Shown piece after piece: positions 1 through 9,361 of a stretch of 64,000 bases of DNA (its first letter is position 1; every line of letters begins with the position of its first letter). The stretch covers positions 1,178,001 to 1,242,000 of the forward strand of contig NZ_WAHS01000001.1 of NCBI RefSeq assembly GCF_015714715.1, in the 5' to 3' direction. Both the position numbers and the translations under genes were made by a program. The notes under the pieces were generated by a model that ran no database searches, was not told the DNA's origin, and saw only the letters and a program-made list of their open reading frames with translations. This DNA is from Aestuariivirga litoralis. Lineage in GTDB: Bacteria; Pseudomonadota; Alphaproteobacteria; Rhizobiales; Aestuariivirgaceae.

Positions 1-1943
1 TCGCGGTCATCCGGGAGATCAGGCTCGGCGAGGCCCGGCGTATATTTATCGACCTTGCAGGCGGTGCAATCGCGCGTGTCATGGCGGTAGATGGTGCGGC
101 CAAATCGGTCCTGGATGCGGTCAATCAGCGTAGCATCCACCTTCTTGCCGCCATTGGCGATGACGGCATAGGCGGTGGTCATCTTGAGGAGCGTGGTTTC
201 GCCAGCACCCAGCGCCATCGCCAGTTCATGCGGCATGCGGTCATAGATGCCAAGGCGCTCGGCCAAGTCAGCCACCTTGGTGATGCCCATGGCGTCGGCC
301 AGGCGCACCGTCATGGTGTTACGGGATTGCTCGATGGCGCGGCGCAACGTTGAGGGGCCGAAGAAATCCTTTTCATAATTCTTCGGCTTCCACACTTCGC
401 CATGCGGCATCTTGATTTCCAGCGGCGCGTCGAGCACCACCGAAGCCGGCGAATAGCCATTGTCGAGGGCGGCCGCGTAGACGATCGGTTTGAAGGATGA
501 GCCCGGCTGGCGCATGGCCTGCACTGCGCGGTTGAACTGGCTCTGGCCATAAGAGAAGCCGCCCACCATGGCGAGCACGCGGCCAGTATGCGGGTCCATC
601 ACCACCATGGCGCCCTGCACATCGGGCAGCTGCAAGAGGTGATATTCATTGCCATTGCCGGATGGGGCGACATAGATCACGTCACCCGGCTGGAGCACAT
701 CCGTAGCTTTCTTGACTTCGGGGCCCAGCTTGACGCCATCGACATATTTGCGCGCCCATTGCACGAGATTGAGCGGCACGTAGCCCTGATCGCGTTCCGG
801 GCCCCATTTGCCATCGGCCATGACTTTGGGCTGCAGGCCCACATTAGCACCCGCCTCATCGACCTGCAGCACCACGGCCACGCGCCACGGCTGCTGGTCA
901 GGAGGAATATGATACTTCTCAAGATAACGTTCCCAATCACCACTCAAATCGGTGACATGAGTCAGCGGCCCGCGCCAGCCACGCCGGCGGTCAAAGCCAA
1001 TGAGGCCACGGGCCACAGCCTGCCTGGCAAAAATCTGCAGCTTGGGATCAAGCGTGGTGCGCACCGAATAACCGCTGCGCTCCAATTCATCCTTGCCATA
1101 TTTGGCAATCAGTTCGCGGCGCGCTTCTTCGGCAAAGCTTTCGGCGGAGAACAGCTGGGCGCCGAAGGGCCGCGGATTCACCTTCAGCGGCTTGGCGATG
1201 GCGGCATTCAGCTGGTCCTGCGAAATGTAACCGTTTTCCAGCATTTGGTTCAGCACATAATTGCGCCGTTCGATGGCCCGGTCGTAGTGCGTGAAGGGAT
1301 TGTAGTTGTTCGGGCCCTTGGGCAGTGCGGCGAGATAGGCCACTTCTTCCAGCGAAAGCTCATCCAGCGGCTTGCCGAAATAATTGAGCGAGGCTGCGGC
1401 TATGCCGTAAGAATTGAAGCCCAGGAAAATATCATTGAGGTAAAGCTCAAGGATCTGGTCCTTGCTGAAGCTTGTCTCGATGCGCTGCACGATCAGCGCT
1501 TCTTTCAGCTTGCGCGACATGGTGCGTTCATTGGAGAGCAGGAAGTTCTTGGCGACCTGCTGGGTGATGGTCGATGCGCCGACCACCTGGCCATGGCCCG
1601 ACAGCTTGACCTGCACATAGCGGATGGCGGCCTTGGCGATGCCGTGCCAGTCAAGCCCCGCATGGGTATAGAAATTTTTGTCTTCGGCTGAAACATAAGC
1701 CTCGATCACCAGCTTTGGGATCAGGTTGACGGGCACGAACAGGCGGCGTTGCTGGGCATACTCAGCCAGCAAGGAACCATCCGAAGCGTGCATGCGCGTC
1801 ATCACCGGCGGCTCCCAGGAGGCGAGCGCCTTGTAATCCGGCAGGTCCTTGGAGACATCCCAGATGATGTAAAGCGCCGCACCCGCAAGTGCGATCGCTA
1901 TGACAAAGGCTGCGCCAAAAAGCCAACCGAAGAACCGGAGCAT
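1..1943 (-). CDS. mrcA: Penicillin-binding protein 1A (class A PBP), C-terminus cut by window edge
   Basis: Bifunctional peptidoglycan glycosyltransferase/transpeptidase anchored in the inner membrane, polymerising and crosslinking murein in the periplasm. The ATG at 1943 is followed by a single hydrophobic N-terminal segment (LFGAAFVIAIALAGAALYII). The glycosyltransferase domain shows EDKNFYTHAGLD (catalytic Glu motif EDxxFxxHxG) and GASTITQQVAKN. The transpeptidase domain shows the active-site SSFK (SxxK) in RQPGSSFKPIVYAA and the SRN (SxN) motif. The frame stays open to base 1, so the KTG box and the C-terminus lie outside. It stands alone, 124 nt downstream of the amidase gene on the same strand. 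Family identity is clear; assignment to 1A rather than another class A PBP rests on overall pattern. Confidence 0.95.
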   Translation of the reverse strand, partial: MLRFFGWLFGAAFVIAIALAGAALYIIWDVSKDLPDYKALASWEPPVMTRMHASDGSLLAEYAQQRRLFVPVNLIPKLVIEAYVSAEDKNFYTHAGLDWHGIAKAAIRYVQVKLSGHGQVVGASTITQQVAKNFLLSNERTMSRKLKEALIVQRIETSFSKDQILELYLNDIFLGFNSYGIAAASLNYFGKPLDELSLEEVAYLAALPKGPNNYNPFTHYDRAIERRNYVLNQMLENGYISQDQLNAAIAKPLKVNPRPFGAQLFSAESFAEEARRELIAKYGKDELERSGYSVRTTLDPKLQIFARQAVARGLIGFDRRRGWRGPLTHVTDLSGDWERYLEKYHIPPDQQPWRVAVVLQVDEAGANVGLQPKVMADGKWGPERDQGYVPLNLVQWARKYVDGVKLGPEVKKATDVLQPGDVIYVAPSGNGNEYHLLQLPDVQGAMVVMDPHTGRVLAMVGGFSYGQSQFNRAVQAMRQPGSSFKPIVYAAALDNGYSPASVVLDAPLEIKMPHGEVWKPKNYEKDFFGPSTLRRAIEQSRNTMTVRLADAMGITKVADLAERLGIYDRMPHELAMALGAGETTLLKMTTAYAVIANGGKKVDATLIDRIQDRFGRTIYRHDTRDCTACKVDKYTPGLAEPDLPDDR

Positions 1944-2067
1944 CTTATCCCTTAAAGTTCCACCTGACGCGCCAACTAGCACGATTCAACCGCAGGCAAA
2001 ACTTAATTGCCCACGATTGTCCAAGGCCTGAATGTCGGCAGAATGTGGCGAAGACGTGTTCGGGAAA

Positions 2068-3324
2068 TCAGGGCGTGACGGCGGCGGTGGCGTCTTGCTT
2101 GAAATAGCCGATGACAGCCTTGGTCATCGACTCCGACATTTCCTTGCGCCACTGATTTGACGTCAGCATGCCCTTGTCGGCAGTATTTGAAAGATAGCCG
2201 AGCTCAATCAGTACGGAAGGTACGTCCGGCGCCTTGAGGACTGCGAAATTGGCAGCTCGCATCGGCTGGCCGGTGAATTCCGTCACGGGGCGGATGGCGC
2301 TGACCGTGAGCTTGGCAAAATGCAGGGCCTGCGCCTTGCTCTCGCGCTGCATCAGATTAATGAGGGTGGAGGCCACTTCCTCTTTCTGTTTGCCCAGATC
2401 AACGCCAGCCAAAAGATCGGCGCGGTTTTCCTTCTGGGCCAAGGCTTCAGCCACATCGTCGGAAGCTTTGTCAGAAACGGTATAGACCGTGGTGCCGCGC
2501 ACCGATTGGTCACGCAGCATGTCGGCATGGATGGCGACGAAGAGATCGGCCTTGTGATCGCGGGCGAATTTCACCCGGTCTTCAAGCTTGATGAGTTTGT
2601 CGTCGTCACGGGTCAAGAGGACGTCAAAGCGGCCGGTTTCAGTAAGGGCTGCCTTGAGTGACTGGGCATAGGCGAAGACCACGTCCTTTTCCTTGACCCC
2701 ATCATGGCTAACGGCACCACCGTCAATGCCGCCATGGCCGGGATCGAGCACGATCACATGCTTGGGCAAGCTGGGCGCAGCCGGTGCTTTCGTGACTGAG
2801 CCGGTCTGCAGGTCATCGGCCTTTTTGATATCCAGCGTGGCATCGGCAGCCACCAGGTCGAGCATCAGGCGGGGCGATTTGCCGGGTTCGGCGGGCTTTA
2901 CAGTGGACCAGGAGATCACCGTAGGAGTGCGGGTCTCGAGAATGATCCGCGCCTTGCCATCGGGTGCCTGTTGATAGTGATAGGACGACACAATGCCTGC
3001 GCCAGTGCCGCCCGCCCCAGGCGCCACATCGGTATCGAGCTTGGGCAGATCAATGATCACGCGCCCTGGGTTGTTCACCACCATCGCGCTGAAGCTGACG
3101 GGTTCTGAGACCGCCACTTCAAACTTGGTGTGACCCTTGGCCACTGCAAAGGCAGCTTCCTTCAGCCGCAATTCAGCGGCCAAAGCCATAGACATCATTG
3201 AAGTAATGGAAACCAGCAAAGCAGCGCCCTGGACCATAGCCCTGCGAAAGGCAGGGGCGCGGCCAAATGAATTGGTGGACAACACACAAACAGACGCTGA
3301 CTTGAACACCGGGACACAACTCAC
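2068..3324 (-). CDS. amiC: N-acetylmuramoyl-L-alanine amidase (AmiC type, AMIN + Amidase_3)
   Basis: Periplasmic zinc amidase that cleaves the bond between MurNAc and the stem peptide during daughter-cell separation. An N-terminal hydrophobic stretch ending SMALA-AEL looks like a Sec signal peptide. It is followed by a beta-rich AMIN-type domain (about residues 50-150) and an Amidase_3 domain (about 190-410). Zinc and catalytic motifs are visible: VLDPGHGG (His), the Glu in VKEKDV, AIHAD (His) and LIELGYLSN (catalytic Glu). The 3324 start is a GTG. An ATG at 3237 is possible but would remove the basic residues RAPAFRR that precede the signal core, so the longer form is kept with low certainty. 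The gene is divergent from rne, a common alphaproteobacterial arrangement. Confidence 0.92.
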   Translation of the reverse strand: MSCVPVFKSASVCVLSTNSFGRAPAFRRAMVQGAALLVSITSMMSMALAAELRLKEAAFAVAKGHTKFEVAVSEPVSFSAMVVNNPGRVIIDLPKLDTDVAPGAGGTGAGIVSSYHYQQAPDGKARIILETRTPTVISWSTVKPAEPGKSPRLMLDLVAADATLDIKKADDLQTGSVTKAPAAPSLPKHVIVLDPGHGGIDGGAVSHDGVKEKDVVFAYAQSLKAALTETGRFDVLLTRDDDKLIKLEDRVKFARDHKADLFVAIHADMLRDQSVRGTTVYTVSDKASDDVAEALAQKENRADLLAGVDLGKQKEEVASTLINLMQRESKAQALHFAKLTVSAIRPVTEFTGQPMRAANFAVLKAPDVPSVLIELGYLSNTADKGMLTSNQWRKEMSESMTKAVIGYFKQDATAAVTP

Positions 3325-3812
3325 AAACAGGCATCCAACCTAGCCGCACATGGTTAAGAGAGGGTTGAATCGGTTGGCATTTACTGCGCCACCAAGCGGC
3401 TGCTTGCATTAGCGGCGGGAAGCGCCTAGTTATTAATCGTCCGTGCGCAGACTCAAGATTGAACTCTTAGATTGCAACGGCGACAGTTTCGCGCTTTTCA
3501 GGTCTCCGGTGCGTTTACCCACTTGAAAAGATTGCGTTTTCACCGGCCCTAGTGGCTTATGAAGTTTGGCATGGCCAAACGCTTTAACCGCCCTTCACTG
3601 GGCAAAGGTCAACTTCGACGTGTCCACGGCAACAGCGCCCCATGGAAGACAGGTTACCCGCGACAGCGGCACCGGTTTTACGGCCCTGTGTCAGATGCCA
3701 TCAGGCACACGTCCACAATCGCTCCCAATTCCACTGAACATCATGTTGCGCCGGTTCCGGAGGGCATGCGCATGATCGGACATTGCGAATTGAGCCAAGG
3801 ATTACACCCATC
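3325..3812. other. Long divergent intergenic region / probable structured rne leader
   Basis: About 490 nt separate the amidase start from the RNase E start. No convincing gene is seen; open frames here lack family features and overlap rne. A perfect hairpin GTTTGGC-ATG-GCCAAAC lies at 3564-3580, and a smaller GCCC/GGGC hairpin follows near 3589-3604. A long, hairpin-containing leader fits the known feedback control of rne mRNA by RNase E in other bacteria, but that function is inferred. Promoters for both flanking genes must lie here; I could not place them with confidence. Confidence 0.45.
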
Positions 3813-6566
3813 ATGGGCTCAAAAATGCTCATCGACGCGAGCCAGCCGGAAGAAACCCGGGTTGTCGTTGCTCGCGGAAACAAGCTTGAAGAATTCGATT
3901 TCGAAAGCGCGTCCCGCCGCCCTCTAAAGGGCAATATCTATCTCGCCAAAGTGACCCGTGTGGAGCCTTCGCTCCAGGCTGCCTTTGTTGAATATGGCGG
4001 CAATCGGCACGGCTTCCTGGCCTTCGCCGAAATCCATCCCGACTATTATCAGATCCCCATCGCCGACCGCATGGCGCTTCTTGCCGAGCAGGAAGCTGAA
4101 GAGGCGGAAGAAGATGATCATGATGAAGAAGATCATCACGACGATCATCATGAAGCAGACGAAACGCATGATCATGATCATGATCACCACGACCATGATC
4201 ACGCCGAGGGCGAGGATCATCACGACGACGCTGTAGAAGCCTCCGCCGCTGAAGAAGCGCAAGAGGAAGTGGCATCGGAAGACGAAATGCCTTCCGAGAT
4301 GCCGATGTTGGCTGAGCCGGAACCGGTGCTTGCTTCGGAACCCGTCGAAGAAGCCACAGTTTCTGCCGCTGAAGACCACCCTGCTCCCGAGGCCGCCCCT
4401 TCAGGCGAACTCGTCGAGGTGGAAATTGATGCTGAAAGCCAGAAGGTTGAAACCATTGGCGAAGGCGAAGACGATGCTCTGGAAGAAGTGCCGAAGCGCC
4501 GCAGCAGCCGGAGCAACCGCCCGCGCCGCCGCCATTACAAGATCCAGGAAGTCATCAAGCGCCGGCAGATCCTGCTGGTGCAGGTGATCAAGGAAGAACG
4601 TGGCAACAAGGGTGCTGCGCTCACTACCTATCTCTCACTCGCTGGCCGTTATTGCGTGTTGATGCCCAACACTGCGCGCGGTGGCGGCATTTCCCGCAAG
4701 ATCACTGACGCGGGTGACCGCAAGCGCCTGAAGGAAGTGACCAAGGACGTCGAAGTGCCGAAGGGCATGGGCGTCATTGTGCGCACCGCGGGCGCGCAAC
4801 GCACCCGCACCGAAATCAAGCGCGACTTCGATTATCTGATGCGCCTGTGGGAAAGCGTGCGCGAGATGACGCTGCAATCCCAGGCGCCTTGCGTGGTCTA
4901 TGAAGAAGGCAATCTGATCAAGCGTTCTATCCGCGACCTTTATACCAAGGATGTGGACGAGATCATTGTGGACGGCGATGCCGCCTACAAGGATGCCAAA
5001 GACTTCATGAAAATGCTGATGCCTTCACATGCCAAGAATGTGAAGCTCTACAAGGACCCCAAGCCACTGCTTCAGCGCTATCAGCTGGAAGGCGCGCTTG
5101 ACGCGTTGTATTCGCCCACGGTGAACCTGCCATCAGGTGGTTACCTGGTGATCAACCAGACGGAAGCTTTGGTGTCGATCGACATCAATTCCGGCAAGGC
5201 GACGCGCGAACACAATATCGAAGACACGGCGACGAAGACCAATCTCGAAGCCTGCGATGAAATTGCCCGCCAGTTGCGCCTGCGCGACTTGGCCGGCCTC
5301 GTGGTCATCGACTTCATCGACATGGAAGAAAACCGCAACAACCGGTCGGTTGAGCGGCGGATGAAGGACGCGCTGAAGAATGACCGCGCCCGCATCCAGG
5401 TGGGACGGATCTCGCATTTCGGCCTGCTCGAAATGTCGCGCCAGCGCCTGCGTCCGGGCCTGATCGAAGGCACGTTCCGCCCCTGCCCGCATTGCGAAGG
5501 CAAAGGCATCGTACGCTCGGTTCCGTCTTGCGGCCTTGGTGTTTTGCGCCAGATCGAAGACTATCTGCAGAAAGGCCGTTCGGAAAACCTTACCGTCAAA
5601 TGTGCGCGTGATGTGGCCTTCTATCTGCTCAACGAAAAGCGCGACAGCTTGCTTGAGCTTGAAACGCAATATGGCATTTCGATCTTCCTCGTCCCTGGCG
5701 GCGAAGATGTGAAGGGCACGCAAGCCATGATCGAGCGCGCGCCTGACCGTGGCCAGATCAAGCGCCGCGTGACCGCTGCTGCCGTTCAGATGGACTCTGC
5801 TTTCACTACTGAAGAGGAAGTGGAAGAAGAGGTCATCGAAGAAGAGGTTGAAGAAACCGAAGAGTCCGCAGAAGCCAATGGCGAAGAACGGGCTGAAGGC
5901 GGTGATGGAGATGGCCAGCGCCGTGACGGCAATCGTGGCCGCCGCCGCAGACGCGGCCGCCGTGGCCAGCGTTGGGAAGAACGTGGTGACAAACCGCGTT
6001 CCGCTGATGGGCAAACCTCCGAAGACGAGGCTCCCTCAGTCTCTGAAGGCCAGCGTGACGCTTCGGCAGACCCGCAGGGCGACAATGACTTTGGCGGCGA
6101 CGACCAGGTGGAAACCATTGGTGGTTCCGGTGAAGGCGAAGAACGCGCTGAAGGTGATCGTGGCCCGCGCCGTGACCGCAATGACCGGAGCGACCGCGGC
6201 CGTGGTGGCCGCCGCCGTGGCAAGTTCGGCCGTGGCCGTGGTCCGCGTGAAGGCGGTGCCAATGGCAGCGAAGAGACCAATGGCAGTGAACCGCGGGGTG
6301 AGTCATCCGAGCAGCCGCACGGCGAAGGCGAACCCGAGCAACGCCGCGAACGTGAACCTCGCCGTGAACGTGAGCCACGGCGTGAACGCGAACCGCGCCG
6401 CGACCGCGAGCCCCGTGAACAGACAGCGCCTGCTCCCGCCCCGGTGGTGATCAATATTCCTGATTTCATCCCTGAGCCGGAAGTCCGCAAGTGGCAGCCG
6501 CCGGCACCCACGGTTGCACCCGCTGAACCCGCCGCGCGCAAGGGCGGCTGGTGGAGCAAGAAATAA
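3813..6566 (+). CDS. rne: Ribonuclease E with His/acidic insertion in the S1 domain
   Basis: Endoribonuclease for mRNA decay and rRNA/tRNA processing; scaffold of the RNA degradosome. The start at 3813 gives MGSKMLIDASQPEETRVVV, matching the usual alphaproteobacterial N-terminus; a TTG 30 nt upstream is less likely. The S1 domain (about residues 35-300) is interrupted at about 92-235 by a very acidic, His-rich insertion with runs such as HDHDHDHHDHDH. Catalytic-domain motifs are VSIDINSGKAT and VVIDFIDMEENRNN (Mg-binding Asp residues) and the Zn-link CPHC (C558, C561). The C-terminal third is Arg/Gly/Glu-rich and repetitive (RREREPRRERE type), expected to be disordered and RNA-binding. It ends in GGWWSKK, like the GWW motif that binds PNPase in Caulobacter RNase E. 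Length 917 aa is typical for the order. Confidence 0.97.
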   Translation: MGSKMLIDASQPEETRVVVARGNKLEEFDFESASRRPLKGNIYLAKVTRVEPSLQAAFVEYGGNRHGFLAFAEIHPDYYQIPIADRMALLAEQEAEEAEEDDHDEEDHHDDHHEADETHDHDHDHHDHDHAEGEDHHDDAVEASAAEEAQEEVASEDEMPSEMPMLAEPEPVLASEPVEEATVSAAEDHPAPEAAPSGELVEVEIDAESQKVETIGEGEDDALEEVPKRRSSRSNRPRRRHYKIQEVIKRRQILLVQVIKEERGNKGAALTTYLSLAGRYCVLMPNTARGGGISRKITDAGDRKRLKEVTKDVEVPKGMGVIVRTAGAQRTRTEIKRDFDYLMRLWESVREMTLQSQAPCVVYEEGNLIKRSIRDLYTKDVDEIIVDGDAAYKDAKDFMKMLMPSHAKNVKLYKDPKPLLQRYQLEGALDALYSPTVNLPSGGYLVINQTEALVSIDINSGKATREHNIEDTATKTNLEACDEIARQLRLRDLAGLVVIDFIDMEENRNNRSVERRMKDALKNDRARIQVGRISHFGLLEMSRQRLRPGLIEGTFRPCPHCEGKGIVRSVPSCGLGVLRQIEDYLQKGRSENLTVKCARDVAFYLLNEKRDSLLELETQYGISIFLVPGGEDVKGTQAMIERAPDRGQIKRRVTAAAVQMDSAFTTEEEVEEEVIEEEVEETEESAEANGEERAEGGDGDGQRRDGNRGRRRRRGRRGQRWEERGDKPRSADGQTSEDEAPSVSEGQRDASADPQGDNDFGGDDQVETIGGSGEGEERAEGDRGPRRDRNDRSDRGRGGRRRGKFGRGRGPREGGANGSEETNGSEPRGESSEQPHGEGEPEQRREREPRREREPRREREPRRDREPREQTAPAPAPVVINIPDFIPEPEVRKWQPPAPTVAPAEPAARKGGWWSKK

Positions 6567-6573
6567 CAGCCAT

Positions 6574-6601
6574 GGTGATGCCGCAATCGCGCGGCATCAC
6601 C
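6574..6601 (+). terminator. Strong hairpin after rne, no U-tract
   Basis: A perfect 11-bp stem GGTGATGCCGC / GCGGCATCACC with loop AATCGC starts 7 nt after the rne stop codon. No T-run follows (next bases TGCTCC), so this may be a 3'-end stabilising or processing hairpin between rne and the M48 gene rather than a true intrinsic terminator. Confidence 0.5.
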
Positions 6602-6622
6602 TGCTCCAGTTATAGGGGCGTG

Positions 6623-8005
6623 ATGAGAAAATCTTTCCTGCGCGGCGTGGCTTTGGTCTGCGGCATCGTTCTAACGGTGCAGTCGGGGATGGCTGTTCCT
6701 GACCAGAGCGACAAGCGCAACCGGAACCAAGGCCCCGCCGTCATCCGTGATGCTGAGATCGAAGGCCTCCTGCGGATTTACTCGGGGCCGATTTTCAAGG
6801 CCGCCGGCATCAATTCAAAAGCGGCCAAGGTGGTGGTGATCGGTGACCCGTCCATCAATGCCTTCGTCGCTGGTGGCCAGCGCATCTTTGTCAATGCCGG
6901 TTTGATCACCCGCGCCCCCAACCCCAACACAGTGATCGGCGTTCTGGCACATGAATCCGGCCACATCGCGGGCGGGCATCTGGCGAAAATGAATAGCGCC
7001 ATGGCAGAGGCCAGCACCAACGCCATCATCGGCACCATCTTCGGCATTGCCGCCATGGTGGGCGGTGCGATGGCGGGCAGCACCACCGCAGCACGCGCCG
7101 GCCAAGGAGTGATCATGGGCTCGCAGGGTGCCGCGCAACGCTCCTTCCTGGTTTATGCCCGCGCGATGGAATCCACCGCCGATGAATCGGCGATGCGTTA
7201 TCTCGAAGCCACGCATCAAAGTGCAAAGGGCATGCTCGATCTATTCCGTGTGCTGGCCAATGAATCCCTGGCCTCCACCACCGGCGCTGATCCTTATGCG
7301 TATTCGCATCCGATGCCGTTTGACCGTATCCGCACGCTGGAGGCCACGGCCCAGGCCTCGCAATGGTATAACAGGCAGGATGATGCCGCGCTGATGCTGC
7401 GGCACAAGCTGGCGCAGGCCAAGCTGATCGGCTTCCTGCAGCCGCAGCAGGTGTTCCAGAAATATCCCTCCTCCGACAATTCGCTGCCTGCCCGCTATGC
7501 GCGCGCAATTGCGTTTTTCCGCCGCGGCGATCTGGCATCCGCCATTCCGGTGATCGACAGCCTGACGGCGGAAGTCCCGCAGGACCCGTATTTCTGGGAA
7601 TTGAAGGCTCAGGCCTATCTTGAAAATGGCAAGGCGGCACAGGGCCTGCCCTTCATCCAGAAAGCGCGCGCCATATTGCCGAATAATGGCCTGCTGCAAA
7701 TCCTCAATGCCCAGATCCTGCTGGGCACTGAGAACCCCGCCATGGCGGACCAAGCGATCACCCTGCTCAAGCAGGCCCGCATGAGTGAGGGCCAAGAACC
7801 CAGCATCTACAAATTCATGGCTCAGGCTTACGGCGCCAAGAACGACATTGCCCGCGCCGAGCTTGCCACGGCCGAATATGCCTATGCCACCGGCGATGCA
7901 AAGTTGGCCGGAGAAAAGGCTGCGGTGGCCATGAAATACCTCAAGAAAGGCACGCCCGAATGGTTGCGCGCCAGCGACATTGCGAGCTTTTCCGCCAAGA
8001 AATGA
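6623..8005 (+). CDS. M48 family metalloprotease with C-terminal TPR-like repeats (BepA/YfgC-like)
   Basis: Predicted periplasmic zinc protease of the BepA/YfgC/LoiP type, which takes part in outer-membrane protein quality control. The ATG at 6623 gives a signal peptide (MRKSFLRGVALVCGIVLTVQ...). An upstream in-frame start at 6551 would overlap rne and add an unlikely N-terminus. Zinc motif HESGH is at H110-E111-H114, followed by GGHLAKMNSAMAEA and a Gly/Ala-rich hydrophobic stretch. The third zinc ligand is probably the Glu in MESTADESAMRY. The C-terminal half (about residues 270-460) has repeated helical units with Ala/Leu/Tyr patterns typical of TPR. It follows rne on the same strand by 56 nt. 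The precise substrate cannot be read from the sequence. Confidence 0.92.
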   Translation: MRKSFLRGVALVCGIVLTVQSGMAVPDQSDKRNRNQGPAVIRDAEIEGLLRIYSGPIFKAAGINSKAAKVVVIGDPSINAFVAGGQRIFVNAGLITRAPNPNTVIGVLAHESGHIAGGHLAKMNSAMAEASTNAIIGTIFGIAAMVGGAMAGSTTAARAGQGVIMGSQGAAQRSFLVYARAMESTADESAMRYLEATHQSAKGMLDLFRVLANESLASTTGADPYAYSHPMPFDRIRTLEATAQASQWYNRQDDAALMLRHKLAQAKLIGFLQPQQVFQKYPSSDNSLPARYARAIAFFRRGDLASAIPVIDSLTAEVPQDPYFWELKAQAYLENGKAAQGLPFIQKARAILPNNGLLQILNAQILLGTENPAMADQAITLLKQARMSEGQEPSIYKFMAQAYGAKNDIARAELATAEYAYATGDAKLAGEKAAVAMKYLKKGTPEWLRASDIASFSAKK

Positions 8006-8084
8006 TCACCATTTCGTACGAGCAAATGGGCTTGTGCCGAGGCCCCCAGTTGCGGCACAATGAAAATAATTCTGGAGTTTGGCT

Positions 8085-8840
8085 ATGAAGCGTATTCTGA
8101 TCAGTCTTGGCGCCTTTTTGCTGGCGTCGGTTGTTGCCGCCGCCGCCTTTGCCGGTTCTTTTTCCGATGACCAGAAAAAGGAGATGGAAGACATCATCCA
8201 CAGCTACCTGATGGAGCATCCGGATGTTCTCAAGGAAATGGTGGCGAAGCTCGACGCAGCGGACAAGCAGGCTGCCGATGAAGCGCGCGGCAATGTGTTG
8301 TCATCCGCTTCGAAAGATATCTTCCACAACGCGCTGGACGGTGTGGCCGGCAACCCCAAGGGCGATGTGACCGTCGTCGAATTCATGGATTACAATTGCG
8401 GCTGGTGCCACAAGAGCGTGACTGAGATGCAAGCCGTCATCGGCAAGGACAAGAATGTACGCCTGGTGCTGAAGGAATTCCCGATTTTCGGTGAAGGTTC
8501 CGAATATGCCGCCCGCGCCGCCATGGCATCGCAAAAGCAAGGCAAGTACTGGGAATTCCATCAGGCGATGTTTGCCACCAAGGGCAAGATCGACGCTGCG
8601 GTGACCGACAAGGTGGCGCAGTCCGTAGGACTCGACATCACCAAGCTGAAGGCCGACATGAAGGACCCGGAGATTAACGCCAATATCGACAAGACGCAGG
8701 CGCTGGCCAAGTCTCTGCAATTCACGGGCACACCGGGCTTCATCGTGGGCGACAAGATTTTCCCGGGCTTTACCCAGCAGGACAATATCATCGCCAGCAT
8801 CGCGGCGACCCGGGCCGAGGGCGGCTGCAAGTTCTGCTGA
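8085..8840 (+). CDS. DsbA-family thiol:disulfide oxidoreductase (secreted)
   Basis: Thioredoxin-fold periplasmic protein, likely a disulfide oxidase or isomerase. The ATG at 8085 is chosen because GGAG lies 8 nt upstream and a signal peptide follows (MKRILISLGAFLLASVV...AFA-GSF). The redox motif CGWC is at C105-C108 in FMDYNCGWCHKS. The cis-proline region FTGTPGFIVGDKIFPGF is present, as is a helical N-terminal extension (about residues 25-75) like that of the BdbD/ScsC-like group. Two further Cys sit near the C-terminus in GGCKFC, which is unusual and could form a second disulfide. It follows the M48 protease by 79 nt, consistent with an envelope-protein quality-control role for both, which is inference. 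Confidence 0.9.
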   Translation: MKRILISLGAFLLASVVAAAAFAGSFSDDQKKEMEDIIHSYLMEHPDVLKEMVAKLDAADKQAADEARGNVLSSASKDIFHNALDGVAGNPKGDVTVVEFMDYNCGWCHKSVTEMQAVIGKDKNVRLVLKEFPIFGEGSEYAARAAMASQKQGKYWEFHQAMFATKGKIDAAVTDKVAQSVGLDITKLKADMKDPEINANIDKTQALAKSLQFTGTPGFIVGDKIFPGFTQQDNIIASIAATRAEGGCKFC

Positions 8841-8911
8841 TCAACAGCTGAATTAACACTGCCCCAATCGTCTGTTTTCAAAGCAGGCTTGCGTGGCTAT
8901 AAGTTGCGGCC

Positions 8912-9361
8912 ATGACAGTCATCTACATCCTGAACGGGCCCAATCTGAATTTGCTGGGCCAGCGTGAGCCTGAAGTCTATGGCCATGACACATTGGCATC
9001 GATTGAAGCCATGTGCCGTGCCAAGGCCAAGGGCCTGGGATTGGATATCGTTTTCCGCCAGACCAATATTGAAGGCGAACTGGTGAACCACATCCATGAG
9101 GCGCGCGAAAAAGCCAAGGGGCTCGTCATCAATGCCGGGGCCTATACCCATACATCGGTGGCTTTGCATGACGCGGTGAAAGCGGTTGGCCTGCCTACCA
9201 TCGAAGTGCATCTCAGCAATGTTTACAAGCGTGAGGCTTTCCGCCATCACAGCTATCTCTCGCCGGTGGCGGAAGGCGTCATCTGCGGCTTTGGCCCGCA
9301 ATCCTATGAGCTGGCCCTGGAAGGGCTGGCTGCCATCTTGAAGAAAAAGGGAAAGGCATAA
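8912..9361 (+). CDS. aroQ: 3-dehydroquinate dehydratase, type II
   Basis: Cytoplasmic shikimate-pathway enzyme converting 3-dehydroquinate to 3-dehydroshikimate. At 149 aa it has the usual size for type II. Motifs are [20 protein letters not shown] (active-site loop with Arg and Tyr), [33 protein letters not shown] and the C-terminal [11 protein letters not shown]. The stop codon TAA shares its last base with the ATG of accB, so the two are translationally coupled. The order aroQ-accB-accC is widely conserved in alphaproteobacteria. Confidence 0.97.
   Translation: MTVIYILNGPNLNLLGQREPEVYGHDTLASIEAMCRAKAKGLGLDIVFRQTNIEGELVNHIHEAREKAKGLVINAGAYTHTSVALHDAVKAVGLPTIEVHLSNVYKREAFRHHSYLSPVAEGVICGFGPQSYELALEGLAAILKKKGKA

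Noticed and set aside
588-1691. Plus-strand open frame of 367 codons
   Set aside because: It lies antisense inside the clear PBP1A gene, and its product (rich in His, Ile and Arg) matches no family.
3559-3927. Open frames upstream of rne (122 and 69 codons)
   Set aside because: No family features, poor ribosome sites, and one overlaps the rne start; the region is better explained as leader.
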